Positions 50,272 through 59,443 are shown, counted from the stretch's first letter. The stretch: DNA of 64,000 nucleotides from Chryseobacterium sp. ISL-80 (GCA_018613055.1 JAGGQZ010000004.1:124001-188000), one strand, 5' to 3'. Translations and numbers: made by a program. Notes: generated from the letters alone by a model not told the origin.

Positions 50272-53200
50272 TCACGCATTCGTTCCCTCAATGATCATGT
50301 CATACATATGCCTGGTCGGTTCTAGGGGAGTGACACCCAGCTCTTCCTCCAGCACCTCGCAGCACTTCCTATACCAGCGGATTGCCTGAGGGCGATTGTT
50401 TTTTCGATAATAGCAAAACATCAAAAGTCTGTACGCTTCCTCCCATGTTCGATCCTTGCGGAGGATTTTTTGGCACCAGTGGATGGCAGAGTCATAATTT
50501 TCCCGCCTTACATTCAGCTGTGCCAGTTTCTCGGCACTGCGCAAAAAATAGACCAGCAGCCTTTCCCGCTCATTGATGCACCAGTCTTCATACCTCCGTT
50601 CCGGGAGATAATCCCCATTATATAAATGCAATGCGCGCTCTAGTTCCTCTATTGATTTTTCCGTGTTCTTCTCTTCAAGACCGGTTTCTGCCCATTCTTC
50701 GAAAAGGCGTGAATCCAGCTCTAGCGCTGCATGGGGATTGATGCCATAACCAGTCCCATCCCTGATGATGAAAAACGGCGCCGCCCTTGCCTTACGTGCA
50801 GGTTCAAGGACATTGTTCAAAGCATTCAACGCGACTTTGAAATCCCTATCTGCATTCTTATCCTCATATGCTGGCCACAGAATCTGAAAGATATCTTCCT
50901 TCATCAGGAACTGATTCCTCTTTGTCAGGAAAAGCTGGAAAAGCTCTTTCGCCTTCCCTCTTTGCCAGCTCCGGTCCTCCACTTCCCTATCCCCAAGCCA
51001 GAGACGGAATTGCCCCAGAGTCTGGACCCTTAATGTATAGCCAGGATGGGCATTCAAGCGCGGAATTTTTAAATCCTCCATAAGCTTCTCCGTATATGCC
51101 GGAACGATTGACAGCTTCATTGCATGAATCAGCATCGGGGAGAGGATCTGCAAGTCACGTGGGCCAAATGTCGTCTTCTTTTTGAGGAAAAATTCATATG
51201 CACCGGTCTTCATCCGTTTTAAAAAGCTGGTGAATGCCGTTTTGAAGCCTTTTTCATCGCCTAAATTGAAATATAGAACTGAATCCCAGAATGACAGCAG
51301 CATTTTGCCATACTCATCACCGCACTGATTGAACAATTCCTCTGTTTTTCTCAGGAACTCAGCCGCCTCCTTGAACCTGTCATTGTAAATGGCCGATATG
51401 GCCATGCAAAGTGTGATCAAGGCAGAAAGCCAAACATCCTTCACCTGTTCCGTTTCCAGAAGCGCCTTTCTCCCAGCCTCGGCAGAACGCTCATATTCCC
51501 TTCTTGACCCATAAAGGATGCAAAGGCCCATCAGCGGTTCAGCCTTTCCTCTTTCAATGCTCAGACGGCCCATAATATCGAGTGCAGTTTCATAGCACTT
51601 TTCGGCTAGCTCCAGGTCGTATTGATCAATCAGCTGAACGGCATGCCCCATCCTGATCCATCCGCACGCCTCCACAAATGGCGCTTTGCTGTTGATTCCA
51701 TGTTCAATGCCTGACTGGGACAGAATCTTCGCCTGCATGCCATTCCCTGTAAAAGCTTCAATCAATGCCAGCAGCAAATCTGTTTCCCGATGGGATTGAG
51801 GCAGATGGAGCTTATCCACTCCTTTTAAATCCGTTAAAATCCTCCGGGTCTCAGCGAATCGGCCGGTCCTAAGGTACAGACGAGCCTCCAGGTTCCCGTC
51901 TTCAATCTGCACCCCCATAGACCTCGCCCGTTCAATCCATTTTTCAGCTTTCACTGCCTGCCCGGAATTGATCAGGTTTTCGGCAAGAAGCCTGTACAGC
52001 CTTCCCGTTTCCTTCGCTGCGTCTTCAAGCCTTGCTGTTTCCCTGAGTTCGATTGCCCTGGCCAAAATGCGTTCCGCCTTCAGAGGCTGAATGGTATCAA
52101 GATATATTTTTGCTTTTCCTTCAAGCGCCCTGCTCTCCCACTCCACATCACCGGTACTCACGGCTGTCTGGATCGCTTTTTCATAGCATCTTTCCGCCTG
52201 CTGATACATGGACCGGTAGCGATATACCTCACCTTCCAGGAATAAGAGGGAACAATAGCGGTTTTTATTTTCCATTGGAATTTTTGCCAGCCGCTCCTGC
52301 AGGTTCTCGAGTTTACCCCTCTCAAGCAGTTCCAACCCCTGTTCATCCATGATCGCTGCTGCTGCATCATATTGGCCGGCCTTTTCGTAGCAGTATAAGG
52401 CTTCTTCCCACTGTCCGTTCTTTTCAAAATAACGTCCGCTGTTCAAAATTAAATACTGATAATGCTCTGGCCGGTTTGTGAGCAGCCGATTCTCGAGAAA
52501 CTCACGGAATAGGGAATGATATCGAAACTGGTTCTCGCCAACCTGATGAATGAACAGGTTTTTCGCGGCCAACTGCTGCAGCATCTGGACTGAACTATTC
52601 ATGCCAAGGATGTGATCACAGACTTCAGAGCTGATTTCCTCGAAAATGCAGGTCTGCTCCAGGAACTGCTGGATCATCGGAGGCTGTTTCGAGAATACTT
52701 CATGAACCAGGTATTGAAACAAATCCTCCAGCGACTTTGCAGGCTCTGTTAAAAGGTCATCGAGACTATGAAGATGAGGCAGCTGCTGGGCTATCATCCC
52801 GACCGCAATGACCCAGCCTTCAGTAATTTTGTACAACTGGTCAATTTGTTCATCACTGATTGTCATTTGATAATAATCCGAAAGAAGTAATTCGATTTCC
52901 TCCTTGCCAAAAATCAAATCGCTTTTCGAAATCTCATTCAGCTCATTCCTTGCCTTCATTTTGGCAAGAACCTTCCATCCCGGTTTCGTCCTCGTCGAAA
53001 TGACGAGATGAAGATGGTCTGGCATATGCTCAAGCAGCTTTTCCATCCAGACATTGATATGGTAGGAATGTTCTATTGCGTGGAAGTCATCCAGGATGAC
53101 GATAATTGGAGCAGGTATTTGCAAGGTTTCGTTGATGAAAAGCGAAGAGAGCATGCTTAATTCCTCTTCCCTTATATAGCGGTCCATCTTTTTCATATAG

Positions 53201-53502
53201 GCTGTTAATTCAAGGCCAAAGTCCGGGAACAAGGTTTGGATCGAGGCTGTCAAATAGGATAAAAACGGGAGAATATCGTCATCGGAAGAAGTGATTGTAT
53301 ACCAGCAGCATTGCTCGTTTTGGTCCCTGACATGCATCGCGAGAGCAGTACTCTTCCCATAACCCGCCCCTGCCTGGATGATGGTCAGCCGCTTTTCGGT
53401 AATCGCTTTCATTTTTTTCGAAAAATCCGCTCGCCTGATCCATTGTTCCTGCAAACTGGGGACAATCAGCTTTGTTTTGATCAATGGCAATGTTCCCTGC
53501 AT
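50272..53502 (-). CDS. MalT/SARP-like transcriptional regulator: ATPase-TPR-wHTH-BTAD
   Basis: A 1076-aa STAND-type regulator. Walker A is QAGAGYGKSTALA (about 43-55) and Walker B IIVILDDFHAIEH (about 135). A winged-helix hub resembling MalT (EISSEVCDHILG) and a TPR region of about 450 residues follow. The C-terminus is an OmpR-type winged helix (LRVQTLGQFRLWLGDREVE, about 823-925) joined to a bacterial transcriptional activator domain (about 930-1070, ELGVTPLEPTRHMY). The layout is that of AfsR/SARP activators of actinomycetes with the order reversed (DNA-binding part at the C-terminus). It is expected to activate transcription from direct repeats after ligand binding; the Liv-type operon and CoA ligase are the likely targets. 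It reads away from neither target directly: a separate unit with its own promoter. Confidence 0.9.
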   Translation of the reverse strand: MQGTLPLIKTKLIVPSLQEQWIRRADFSKKMKAITEKRLTIIQAGAGYGKSTALAMHVRDQNEQCCWYTITSSDDDILPFLSYLTASIQTLFPDFGLELTAYMKKMDRYIREEELSMLSSLFINETLQIPAPIIVILDDFHAIEHSYHINVWMEKLLEHMPDHLHLVISTRTKPGWKVLAKMKARNELNEISKSDLIFGKEEIELLLSDYYQMTISDEQIDQLYKITEGWVIAVGMIAQQLPHLHSLDDLLTEPAKSLEDLFQYLVHEVFSKQPPMIQQFLEQTCIFEEISSEVCDHILGMNSSVQMLQQLAAKNLFIHQVGENQFRYHSLFREFLENRLLTNRPEHYQYLILNSGRYFEKNGQWEEALYCYEKAGQYDAAAAIMDEQGLELLERGKLENLQERLAKIPMENKNRYCSLLFLEGEVYRYRSMYQQAERCYEKAIQTAVSTGDVEWESRALEGKAKIYLDTIQPLKAERILARAIELRETARLEDAAKETGRLYRLLAENLINSGQAVKAEKWIERARSMGVQIEDGNLEARLYLRTGRFAETRRILTDLKGVDKLHLPQSHRETDLLLALIEAFTGNGMQAKILSQSGIEHGINSKAPFVEACGWIRMGHAVQLIDQYDLELAEKCYETALDIMGRLSIERGKAEPLMGLCILYGSRREYERSAEAGRKALLETEQVKDVWLSALITLCMAISAIYNDRFKEAAEFLRKTEELFNQCGDEYGKMLLSFWDSVLYFNLGDEKGFKTAFTSFLKRMKTGAYEFFLKKKTTFGPRDLQILSPMLIHAMKLSIVPAYTEKLMEDLKIPRLNAHPGYTLRVQTLGQFRLWLGDREVEDRSWQRGKAKELFQLFLTKRNQFLMKEDIFQILWPAYEDKNADRDFKVALNALNNVLEPARKARAAPFFIIRDGTGYGINPHAALELDSRLFEEWAETGLEEKNTEKSIEELERALHLYNGDYLPERRYEDWCINERERLLVYFLRSAEKLAQLNVRRENYDSAIHWCQKILRKDRTWEEAYRLLMFCYYRKNNRPQAIRWYRKCCEVLEEELGVTPLEPTRHMYDMIIEGTNA

Positions 53503-53522
53503 ATAATCTCCGCCCTGTTTTT

Positions 53523-53546
53523 ATTATAATGATGCTAGTCTAGCAT
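53523..53546 (-). promoter_or_regulatory. Promoter region of the regulator gene with a 15-bp palindrome
   Basis: On the minus strand TATAAT (53523-53528) is preceded by the perfect palindrome ATGCTAG-T-CTAGCAT (53532-53546), which occupies the -35/spacer. No good -35 hexamer is present. The palindrome may be an operator. It differs from the TGTAACT repeats. Confidence 0.45.
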
Positions 53547-53558
53547 ACGGAAAATAAA

Positions 53559-53586
53559 AAAAGACTCGAAATTTGACGAGTCTTTT
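53559..53586 (-). terminator. Terminator of the signal peptidase gene
   Basis: AAAAGACTCG/CGAGTCTTTT with an 8-nt loop and T-rich minus-strand tail. Confidence 0.8.
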
Positions 53587-53602
53587 CCCATAGAAGCAAA
53601 TC

Positions 53603-54166
53603 TCAAAACTTTATATCCATTTCTTCAAGCGGCCAGTAGCGAAGATTTACCTTGCCCACCACCTGCTTTTCCGAAATGAATCCAAATTGTCTGCTGTCCC
53701 AGCTGCCGAGCCGATTATCACCAAGTACAAATAATTTCCCTTCCGGCACCGTTTCAACTCCGGTCAAATCCTCTAGGGTAAAATCACCGGTCAAATAACC
53801 TCCTGGTGATTGGTCACGATACTGCTTCAGAAATGGTTCATCCACTTTCTTTCCATTGATGAATAACCGGTCCTTTCGATACTCAATCCGGTCTCCCGGC
53901 AGCCCGATCACCCGCTTCACAAAGTCTTCGTCTTCATTCGCATGGAAGACGATCACATCAAACCGGTCAAGATCCTCCGTCTCATATCCCAACTTGTTGA
54001 CAACGACTTTGTTTCCATCCTCCAAGGTCGGGAGCATCGACTCCCCTTCAACCACGTAATTGGAAAAAAAGAAGATTCTTATGAAGACAAATAAGATGAT
54101 TCCAAGCGAAAAAGCCTTGATCCACTCTGTACCTTCTCTTTTCATTGCTTCTCTCATCCTCTGCAT
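53603..54166 (-). CDS. lepB: Type I signal peptidase
   Basis: A 187-aa single-span signal peptidase of the Bacillus SipS/T/V type. N-terminal membrane helix AFSLGIILFVFIRIFFFSNYVV, catalytic Ser in EGESMLPTL (about 43), catalytic Lys in VKRVIGLPGDRIEY (about 84) and box E GDNRLGSWDSRQFG. It removes signal peptides from secreted proteins such as the amylase in this window. Neighbouring yhjE places it at the B. subtilis sipV locus. Start: ATG 54166 follows AGGTGGTGG closely; ATGs at 54160 and 54148 (MKREGTEWIKAF) are alternatives. Confidence 0.92.
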   Translation of the reverse strand: MQRMREAMKREGTEWIKAFSLGIILFVFIRIFFFSNYVVEGESMLPTLEDGNKVVVNKLGYETEDLDRFDVIVFHANEDEDFVKRVIGLPGDRIEYRKDRLFINGKKVDEPFLKQYRDQSPGGYLTGDFTLEDLTGVETVPEGKLFVLGDNRLGSWDSRQFGFISEKQVVGKVNLRYWPLEEMDIKF

Positions 54167-54197
54167 CCACCACCTGTCAACCTGATCCTGTTTTCAT

Positions 54198-54806
54198 TCA
54201 TCGTTTTTTCGGAACACTCATATTCATTTTTACTTCGATTCTTTTGCCGATATACCAAAGGATGGCAATTACCACCAGAACGAGGGCAGTCCGTGCCGGA
54301 TTGGTGATTAAAGCGCGAATATCATAGCCAACGAAGCTGATGGTAAAAATCATCACCATTTTTCCCGTGATGACAGCAAGCATATACTGGGGCATGCTGA
54401 TTCTTGAAAGCCCGGCGACAATATTGACGAGGGCAGAAGGAGTAAAAGGAAAACACAGCATCAGGAAAATCGGTCCGAAACCATGGCGTTCAATCCAATC
54501 CATCCCTTTCTGGACTTTTTGGTGCCGCTGTAAAAACCTGAGAAGTCTTCCCTGGCCATATCGGCGAAAAATCCAAAATACGAGCAACGCCCCGAGTACC
54601 GCACCAGTCCAGGAAAAAAGAAACCCAAACCACAGTCCAAATGCATTCGCATTCGCCATGACAAATAAAAACAACGGCAGGAATGGCAAAAATGCTTCAA
54701 GCATCGGCAGCAAAATCCCCGGAATCGGCCCAAAGGAACGGTACTCGCTGAGCAGCTCCATAACTTTTTCAATTGTAAACCACTCTTTCATCCATTCAAC
54801 GTCCAT
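54198..54806 (-). CDS. yhjE: TVP38/TMEM64 family membrane protein YhjE
   Basis: A 202-aa DedA-superfamily protein (SNARE-associated/VTT domain) with five or six hydrophobic segments and the conserved FGPIPGILLPMLEAFLPFLP and FGPIFLMLCFPFTPSALVNIVAGL blocks. Such proteins are implicated in lipid scrambling or undecaprenyl-phosphate recycling, unproven for YhjE. ATG 54806 (MDVEWMKEWF) follows AAGGAG at 6-nt spacing, better than the ATG at 54824. It is 31 nt upstream of the signal peptidase gene and probably co-transcribed with it, as in B. subtilis. Confidence 0.88.
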   Translation of the reverse strand: MDVEWMKEWFTIEKVMELLSEYRSFGPIPGILLPMLEAFLPFLPLFLFVMANANAFGLWFGFLFSWTGAVLGALLVFWIFRRYGQGRLLRFLQRHQKVQKGMDWIERHGFGPIFLMLCFPFTPSALVNIVAGLSRISMPQYMLAVITGKMVMIFTISFVGYDIRALITNPARTALVLVVIAILWYIGKRIEVKMNMSVPKKR

Positions 54807-54911
54807 TGAAATCTCCTTGTCCAAACAACCTTCTGGTCGGCATGCATCTTAATCCTTATTTTCTATTTACCTCATAGAGACGATTGTACACCTCTAATCA
54901 GAAACCCACAG

Positions 54912-55850
54912 TTATTTAGCTAAAAATTCCTCCAGGGCCTGTCTGTTGGCTTCTAAATCAATCGCCAGCACGGCTCCGGCACCGCTCACCCTCTGATCCT
55001 CAAATGACCCTTCAACCGGGATTCTCATTGTTTCAATATTCCTGTTGTCTTTTGAAATCAGGCCTTTTCCCATGAACAAGATATCACCGGTATCCATATT
55101 GGTATTGACGAAAGGAGTGACTACTCCTACGAGTTTAGGCAGCTTTGGCAACGTCTGGATGCTGGCAAACTCCTTGCCGACCTCTTTTATGACACTTTGC
55201 TGACGTTCGACTCGGCCAAAGTCCCCGACTGCATCCTGTCGGAAGCGGACATATCCAAGCAGATGTTTTCCATCCAGCCTTTGCACACCAGGCTCCAAGG
55301 TTACCCCTATTCCCTTTGACATTTCCTTTTCCACATTGACTTCAACACCTTCAGGAAATGCTTCATCAATCAGGCGGACAAATCCTTCGAAATCAACGAT
55401 CGAATAATATTGGAGGCTGACATCAAAATTGTCCTTGATTGTCTGTCTCAATAATTCCGGCCCGCCAAGCGCAAAGGCCGCATTGATTTTATTCATCCCA
55501 TGCCCTGGAATTTCCACATATGTGTCCCTCATAATCGAGGTCAATTTATAAGATTCTGTATCCGGATTATAACTGGCAATCATGATTGTATCCGAACGCG
55601 AAGCTTCCTTTCCTCTGGCATCACTGCCGATCAACAGAATATTTGTCAGTCCGTTCCGGTCACGCTCGCCATTAAAATGGTATTCCTGCTTATTTTGATT
55701 CGCAGCCTCTTCCGAATCATTCACTCCAGAGCGGTACTGCATATAGGAGTAGAGCAACATGGCCCCCGCCAGGAGGAACAACAGCAAAAAAACGCTGGAC
55801 CACCTGATTCTTTTTCTTTTTTTCTTATGCTGGTGTCTATCAGATCTCAT
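54912..55850 (-). CDS. LytR-CpsA-Psr (LCP) family cell-wall glycopolymer ligase
   Basis: A 312-aa membrane-anchored protein. A basic cytoplasmic start (HQHKKKRKRIRW) and one helix (SSVFLLLFLLAGAMLLYSYM) precede the extracellular LCP domain: NILLIGSDARGKEASRSDTI, SIMRDTYVEIPG, KINAAFALGG and YVRFRQDAVGDFGRVERQQ with the conserved Arg/Asp residues. LCP proteins transfer wall teichoic acid or other undecaprenyl-linked polymers to peptidoglycan. Closest to the B. subtilis TagT/U/V group; I cannot assign which. The start follows GGAAGGAACTTTCAT. Confidence 0.9.
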   Translation of the reverse strand: MRSDRHQHKKKRKRIRWSSVFLLLFLLAGAMLLYSYMQYRSGVNDSEEAANQNKQEYHFNGERDRNGLTNILLIGSDARGKEASRSDTIMIASYNPDTESYKLTSIMRDTYVEIPGHGMNKINAAFALGGPELLRQTIKDNFDVSLQYYSIVDFEGFVRLIDEAFPEGVEVNVEKEMSKGIGVTLEPGVQRLDGKHLLGYVRFRQDAVGDFGRVERQQSVIKEVGKEFASIQTLPKLPKLVGVVTPFVNTNMDTGDILFMGKGLISKDNRNIETMRIPVEGSFEDQRVSGAGAVLAIDLEANRQALEEFLAK

Positions 55851-55942
55851 ATGAAAGTTCCTTCCGATTATAGTTATTGAAAAACGTCATTTATAGTATT
55901 TTCCTTCTTTCACTATAACCTTAAACTTTTCTGGTGAAATTT

Positions 55943-55975
55943 TCAAAAAAAATCCGCGGCATGGGTTTGCCGCGG
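55943..55975 (-). terminator. Terminator of the membrane-protein gene at 56045-56549
   Basis: CCGCGGCA/TGCCGCGG with 6-nt loop, followed on the minus strand by T8. GC-rich stem in an AT-rich surrounding. Confidence 0.8.
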
Positions 55976-56044
55976 GTTTAAAATTTTTTTGAGCAGAACA
56001 CTAACGGTGAAGATGATTCTTTATCATTTATTTTATATCTCACT

Positions 56045-56455
56045 TTATTGTATATTTTTCTTCAACCTCCTAATTAAATAATACCGATGTAATTCGAACA
56101 TGTGGTACATCATAATGTATGAAATCATAATATAACCACTGATTAAAACAATAGCTACAGTGTTATCAGAAACAAAACGTAAGCTCATTGTCGCCAATAA
56201 GTAACCTAGAAATGAAAATGTTGAAACAGTACCTGATACTACCTTGGACCCTCGCTTCTTCTTGTTTTTCTTACTTTTTTCTGCATAAACCTTTTTAATC
56301 TGATCTCTAAAAAAGAAATATAAGACTATACCATATCCTAAAAACGAAAGAATAAAAAATAACGGAGATCTTATACCTAACATCCCATATGCTAATTTTT
56401 GCATGATAACTATAGAACCAACAGATGCCACTACTCCATATAAGCCTTTTATCAA
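56045..56455 (-). CDS. Hypothetical membrane protein, probably 5'-truncated by a frameshift
   Basis: As given, 136 aa from a TTG at 56455, with about four hydrophobic segments (VVASVGSIVIMQKLAYGML, LFFILSFLGYGIVLYFFF, FSFLGYLLATMSLRFV, AIVLISGYIMISYIMMYHMF) and a basic loop KKNKKKRGSK. No family is recognised. This TTG has no ribosome binding site. Another frame starts at TTG 56549 behind a near-perfect AAAGGGGGTGG and encodes MEIVNLDKNFKKYVMHIPSE up to FMVLVLF; removing one T from the T5 run (56454-56458) joins it smoothly to LIKGLYGVVASVG, giving about 167 aa. The gene and its surroundings are distinctly AT-rich, which suggests recent acquisition or decay. Confidence 0.6.
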   Translation of the reverse strand: MIKGLYGVVASVGSIVIMQKLAYGMLGIRSPLFFILSFLGYGIVLYFFFRDQIKKVYAEKSKKNKKKRGSKVVSGTVSTFSFLGYLLATMSLRFVSDNTVAIVLISGYIMISYIMMYHMFELHRYYLIRRLKKNIQ

Positions 56456-56740
56456 AAAGAACTAGCACCATGAAATTCGATATTTCATTTTCAGATGGTA
56501 TATGCATTACATATTTTTTAAAATTTTTATCTAGGTTTACTATTTCCAATCAAACCACCCCCTTTGTTTTTGAAAAATGCATCCGAAAATCATCTTCTTT
56601 CATATTTCCACTTGGAGATTATCCAATCCAAATGACAATGCAAGTTAGTCAGTGTTTTGCGATACTTCGCTCCTTTAAATTCCAATATTAGTAAATTACT
56701 AAATATTACTTATCTAGTCAAATAATCTAATAGTTTCCAA

Positions 56741-56785
56741 AAAAAAGAGAAAATAAGTCAATACGACTTATTCCCTCTCTTTTCT
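56741..56785. terminator. Terminator of yuxL
   Basis: AGAGA and AATAAGTC pair with GACTTATT and TCTCT (56747-56780) around the loop AATAC, with A-rich and T-rich flanks. The preceding 56566-56740 stretch is AT-rich and holds no gene that I can support. Confidence 0.65.
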
Positions 56786-56823
56786 TAGTTAACGTAAACT
56801 TAGTTAGTCTACTTGCACCTTAT

Positions 56824-58818
56824 TTAAAGATATTCATTAAACCAGTCGACGATGGACTGCAGGCGACTTAATCGCAGATTCGGCTTTCCGCTTCTTGATA
56901 GCTCGTGGTTTGATTCAGGGAAGCGGATGAACTTCGTTTCCTTTCCCTGCCTTTTCAAGGCGATGAAAAGCTGTTCTGCTTGTTCAATCGGGCAGCGGTA
57001 GTCCTTTTCGCTGTGAAGAATCAATAGCGGTGTATTGACTTTATCCACATAGGCGAGCGGTGAATGCTTCCACAGTGTCTCCAGATTACTGAGGTCCGAT
57101 TGAATCTGCCACTCGGTAAAATAGTAGCCGATATCACTTACACCATAGAAGCTGATCCAGTTTGAAATCGAGCGCTGGGTGACGGCTGCCTTGAATCTGT
57201 CTGTATGGCCGACGATCCAGTTGGTCATGAATCCGCCATAGCTGCCGCCGGTCACTCCCAATCGATCACTGTCAATGAATTCGTAGTTTTCCAGCGCATA
57301 ATCGACGGCATCCATGACGTCCTGGTAATCTCCTCCGCCGTAATCCCCACGCACGGCATTGACGAACTGCTGCCCATAGCCGTGGCTGCCGCGAGGATTG
57401 ATATAAAGAACTCCATATCCTTCTGCCGCAAGGACCTGGAACTCGTTAAAATAAGAGTTTCCATACATCGCGTGCGGGCCGCCGTGAACTTCAAGGATCA
57501 GCGGATATTTTTTACCCTCTTCATACCCAGCCGGCTTCATGATCCATCCGTGGAGCGGCGTACCATCACTGGCCTGGAACGAAATCTGTTCTGGCTGAGA
57601 TAAAGTAATAGAATCCAGGAATTTTTCGTTCATTGAGGTCAGCTGCTTCTTTTCACCAGTGGTTACTTCCAATTGGAACAGTTCCCCTGGAATCACCGGG
57701 TTGCTGATTGCGGCAACAATTCTCTGATTTTTCCGGTCCAGTGTATAACCATATACATGCTGCTGATCAAGCAGAGCAGGATACACTTCTCCATTCAGGT
57801 TAGCAAAATATAAGACAGTGTTGCCCTGGTCGGTCGCCAGGAAATAAAGGCTTTCACTGTCTTCACCCCAGATCAATCCCGGGCTGTGGGCTCCCTGTTG
57901 GAAATCCGCCGCAACAGCGTCACCGACAAGAATATCCATGTTTTCCGTGATGCATTGCACATTGCCAGTCTCCATGTCCCGAATATATAACTGGCTTAAT
58001 GTTGCATTCTCAAATTCCCTTTCATGCCCTGTATAGCCAATGTATTTTCCATCTGGAGAAAAAACTGCATTGCCAAAGTATCCTTTGCCATTCGTAATCT
58101 TTGTTTTATCTCCTGACTTGATGTCCATCAGAAATAGGTCACTTTTGAATGAAAAATCCCGTTGCGGAGACTCATCTGCCGATATAACAAAGCTTTTGCC
58201 ATCAGGAGACCAACACTGCAGATGGTAATCTGCCTCTCCTTTTACAGCCAGCTCTGCCGCTCCATCTTCAACATTCACGATCACAATCTGTCTGTACTTG
58301 CCATCCCAGAAGCCTGCAGCATCTGATTTATATTTCATTTCCTCAGCCACGAACGGCTCGAGCTTCTTGTCATCCTTCTTCTCGTCTGCTTTCTCCAACA
58401 AATCCTCGTCTGGTTTTAAAGAGACGGAACAAGCAATTTTTTTACCGTCTGGAGACCACACTGGGCCACTGGCACCATTCTTGAAATCGGTCACCTGCTT
58501 TGCCTCTCCGCCAGCTGCATCCAGGACAAAAATTTGATTCTTCCCGCTGCGGTTCGACACGAATGCGAGCTTCGTCCCGTCCGGTGACCAACGTGGTGAT
58601 TGACTGCGGTTTTCCCCATAGGTCCATTGTTTCGGCTCCCCGCCATTTTCTATATCAGTTATGTATAGATTGGAGGCATAATCATTCTTCTTCTCCAACA
58701 TCTCAGTCTGCACAAACACACACTTTTTACCATCCGGTGAAAACTGGGGGTCTGTAACGGATTTCAACTCAAATAAATCTTCTGCCTTGATCAATCTTTT
58801 TTCCATCCTGCTAGTCAT
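56824..58818 (-). CDS. yuxL: S9 family prolyl oligopeptidase-type peptidase YuxL
   Basis: A 664-aa cytosolic serine peptidase. An N-terminal beta-propeller of WD40-like/TolB repeats (many FSPDGK and WSPDGK motifs, residues 20-400) caps a C-terminal alpha/beta-hydrolase domain: HGGPHAMYGNSYF, GSHGYGQQFVNAVRGDYGG, nucleophile GGSYGGFMTNW, acid in LILHSEKDYRCP and His in PESNHELSRSG. It cleaves short acylated or unblocked oligopeptides. Very close to B. subtilis YuxL across the catalytic domain. Start uncertain between ATG 58818 and ATG 58806 (MEKRLIKAEDLF); the GGAAGG site touches the first, so the second is plausible. Confidence 0.93.
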   Translation of the reverse strand: MTSRMEKRLIKAEDLFELKSVTDPQFSPDGKKCVFVQTEMLEKKNDYASNLYITDIENGGEPKQWTYGENRSQSPRWSPDGTKLAFVSNRSGKNQIFVLDAAGGEAKQVTDFKNGASGPVWSPDGKKIACSVSLKPDEDLLEKADEKKDDKKLEPFVAEEMKYKSDAAGFWDGKYRQIVIVNVEDGAAELAVKGEADYHLQCWSPDGKSFVISADESPQRDFSFKSDLFLMDIKSGDKTKITNGKGYFGNAVFSPDGKYIGYTGHEREFENATLSQLYIRDMETGNVQCITENMDILVGDAVAADFQQGAHSPGLIWGEDSESLYFLATDQGNTVLYFANLNGEVYPALLDQQHVYGYTLDRKNQRIVAAISNPVIPGELFQLEVTTGEKKQLTSMNEKFLDSITLSQPEQISFQASDGTPLHGWIMKPAGYEEGKKYPLILEVHGGPHAMYGNSYFNEFQVLAAEGYGVLYINPRGSHGYGQQFVNAVRGDYGGGDYQDVMDAVDYALENYEFIDSDRLGVTGGSYGGFMTNWIVGHTDRFKAAVTQRSISNWISFYGVSDIGYYFTEWQIQSDLSNLETLWKHSPLAYVDKVNTPLLILHSEKDYRCPIEQAEQLFIALKRQGKETKFIRFPESNHELSRSGKPNLRLSRLQSIVDWFNEYL

Positions 58819-59050
58819 CCTTCCAATGTAAAATTGATGCTACTACATTATTATTTCGTTAACAGAAATATATTTCCTGCTTCAGAACGAAACTTTTTAG
58901 CTGCTGAATCAGCAACTCTGTAAGTTTATTGTCATTTTGGAAAAGATGTTACTACAAGAAAAATTTTTTATCCTCTTGAAATCCTGTTCAAAATCCATTA
59001 CGATAATTACGAACAGATGTTCTTATTATATATCGAAGGGGCAGAGCAAA

Positions 59051-59443
59051 ATGACAAGGATTCCTGAAAAAGACCGCGATATGATGGAACAGGCCATCTA
59101 TTTGCCGATGGTGCTGGTCGTGCTCAATCGGGATCTTTCTGTCGTTGAAAATAGTCCATTTAAATTAAAGAAGCCTTATTTGGAGCTAATCGAAGAAACA
59201 ATGAAAGCCGTACAGAAAGAGCTCGCACAAGTGAAAGCCTACCTTAAAAAGAATCAGCTGAAGGTTGAGGAAGTAAAACGGGATGATGCCTTCACCATGT
59301 TTCTCTTCATTTACAAAGGATACGAAGAACACCATAATTACTTCAATCCCCGCATCCGCAACAAAGTTCAGGAATTGATGATCCACTACCTTTTCAAACG
59401 ATTTGACCCGAATTTGGGAACAATTGAAAAAGAATCCGGCTGA
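59051..59443 (+). CDS. YhjD-like conserved protein
   Basis: A 130-aa soluble, mostly helical protein starting MTRIPEKDRDMMEQAIYLPM, then VLNRDLSVVENSPFKLKKPYLELIEE and a lysine-rich helix, ending in an aromatic-rich EEHHNYFNPRIRNKVQELMIHYL. It resembles the YhjD family of Bacillus, and yhjE lies nearby as in B. subtilis. No function is known. ATG 59051 follows AAGGGGCAGAG; a longer in-frame reading from 58937 lacks a ribosome binding site and has atypical AT-rich codons. The stop codon lies in the loop of the shared terminator. Confidence 0.75.
   Translation: MTRIPEKDRDMMEQAIYLPMVLVVLNRDLSVVENSPFKLKKPYLELIEETMKAVQKELAQVKAYLKKNQLKVEEVKRDDAFTMFLFIYKGYEEHHNYFNPRIRNKVQELMIHYLFKRFDPNLGTIEKESG

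Noticed and set aside
58937-59050. 38-residue extension of the yhjD-like protein
   Set aside because: AT-rich, no ribosome binding site, unlike the conserved start at MTRIPEKDRD.
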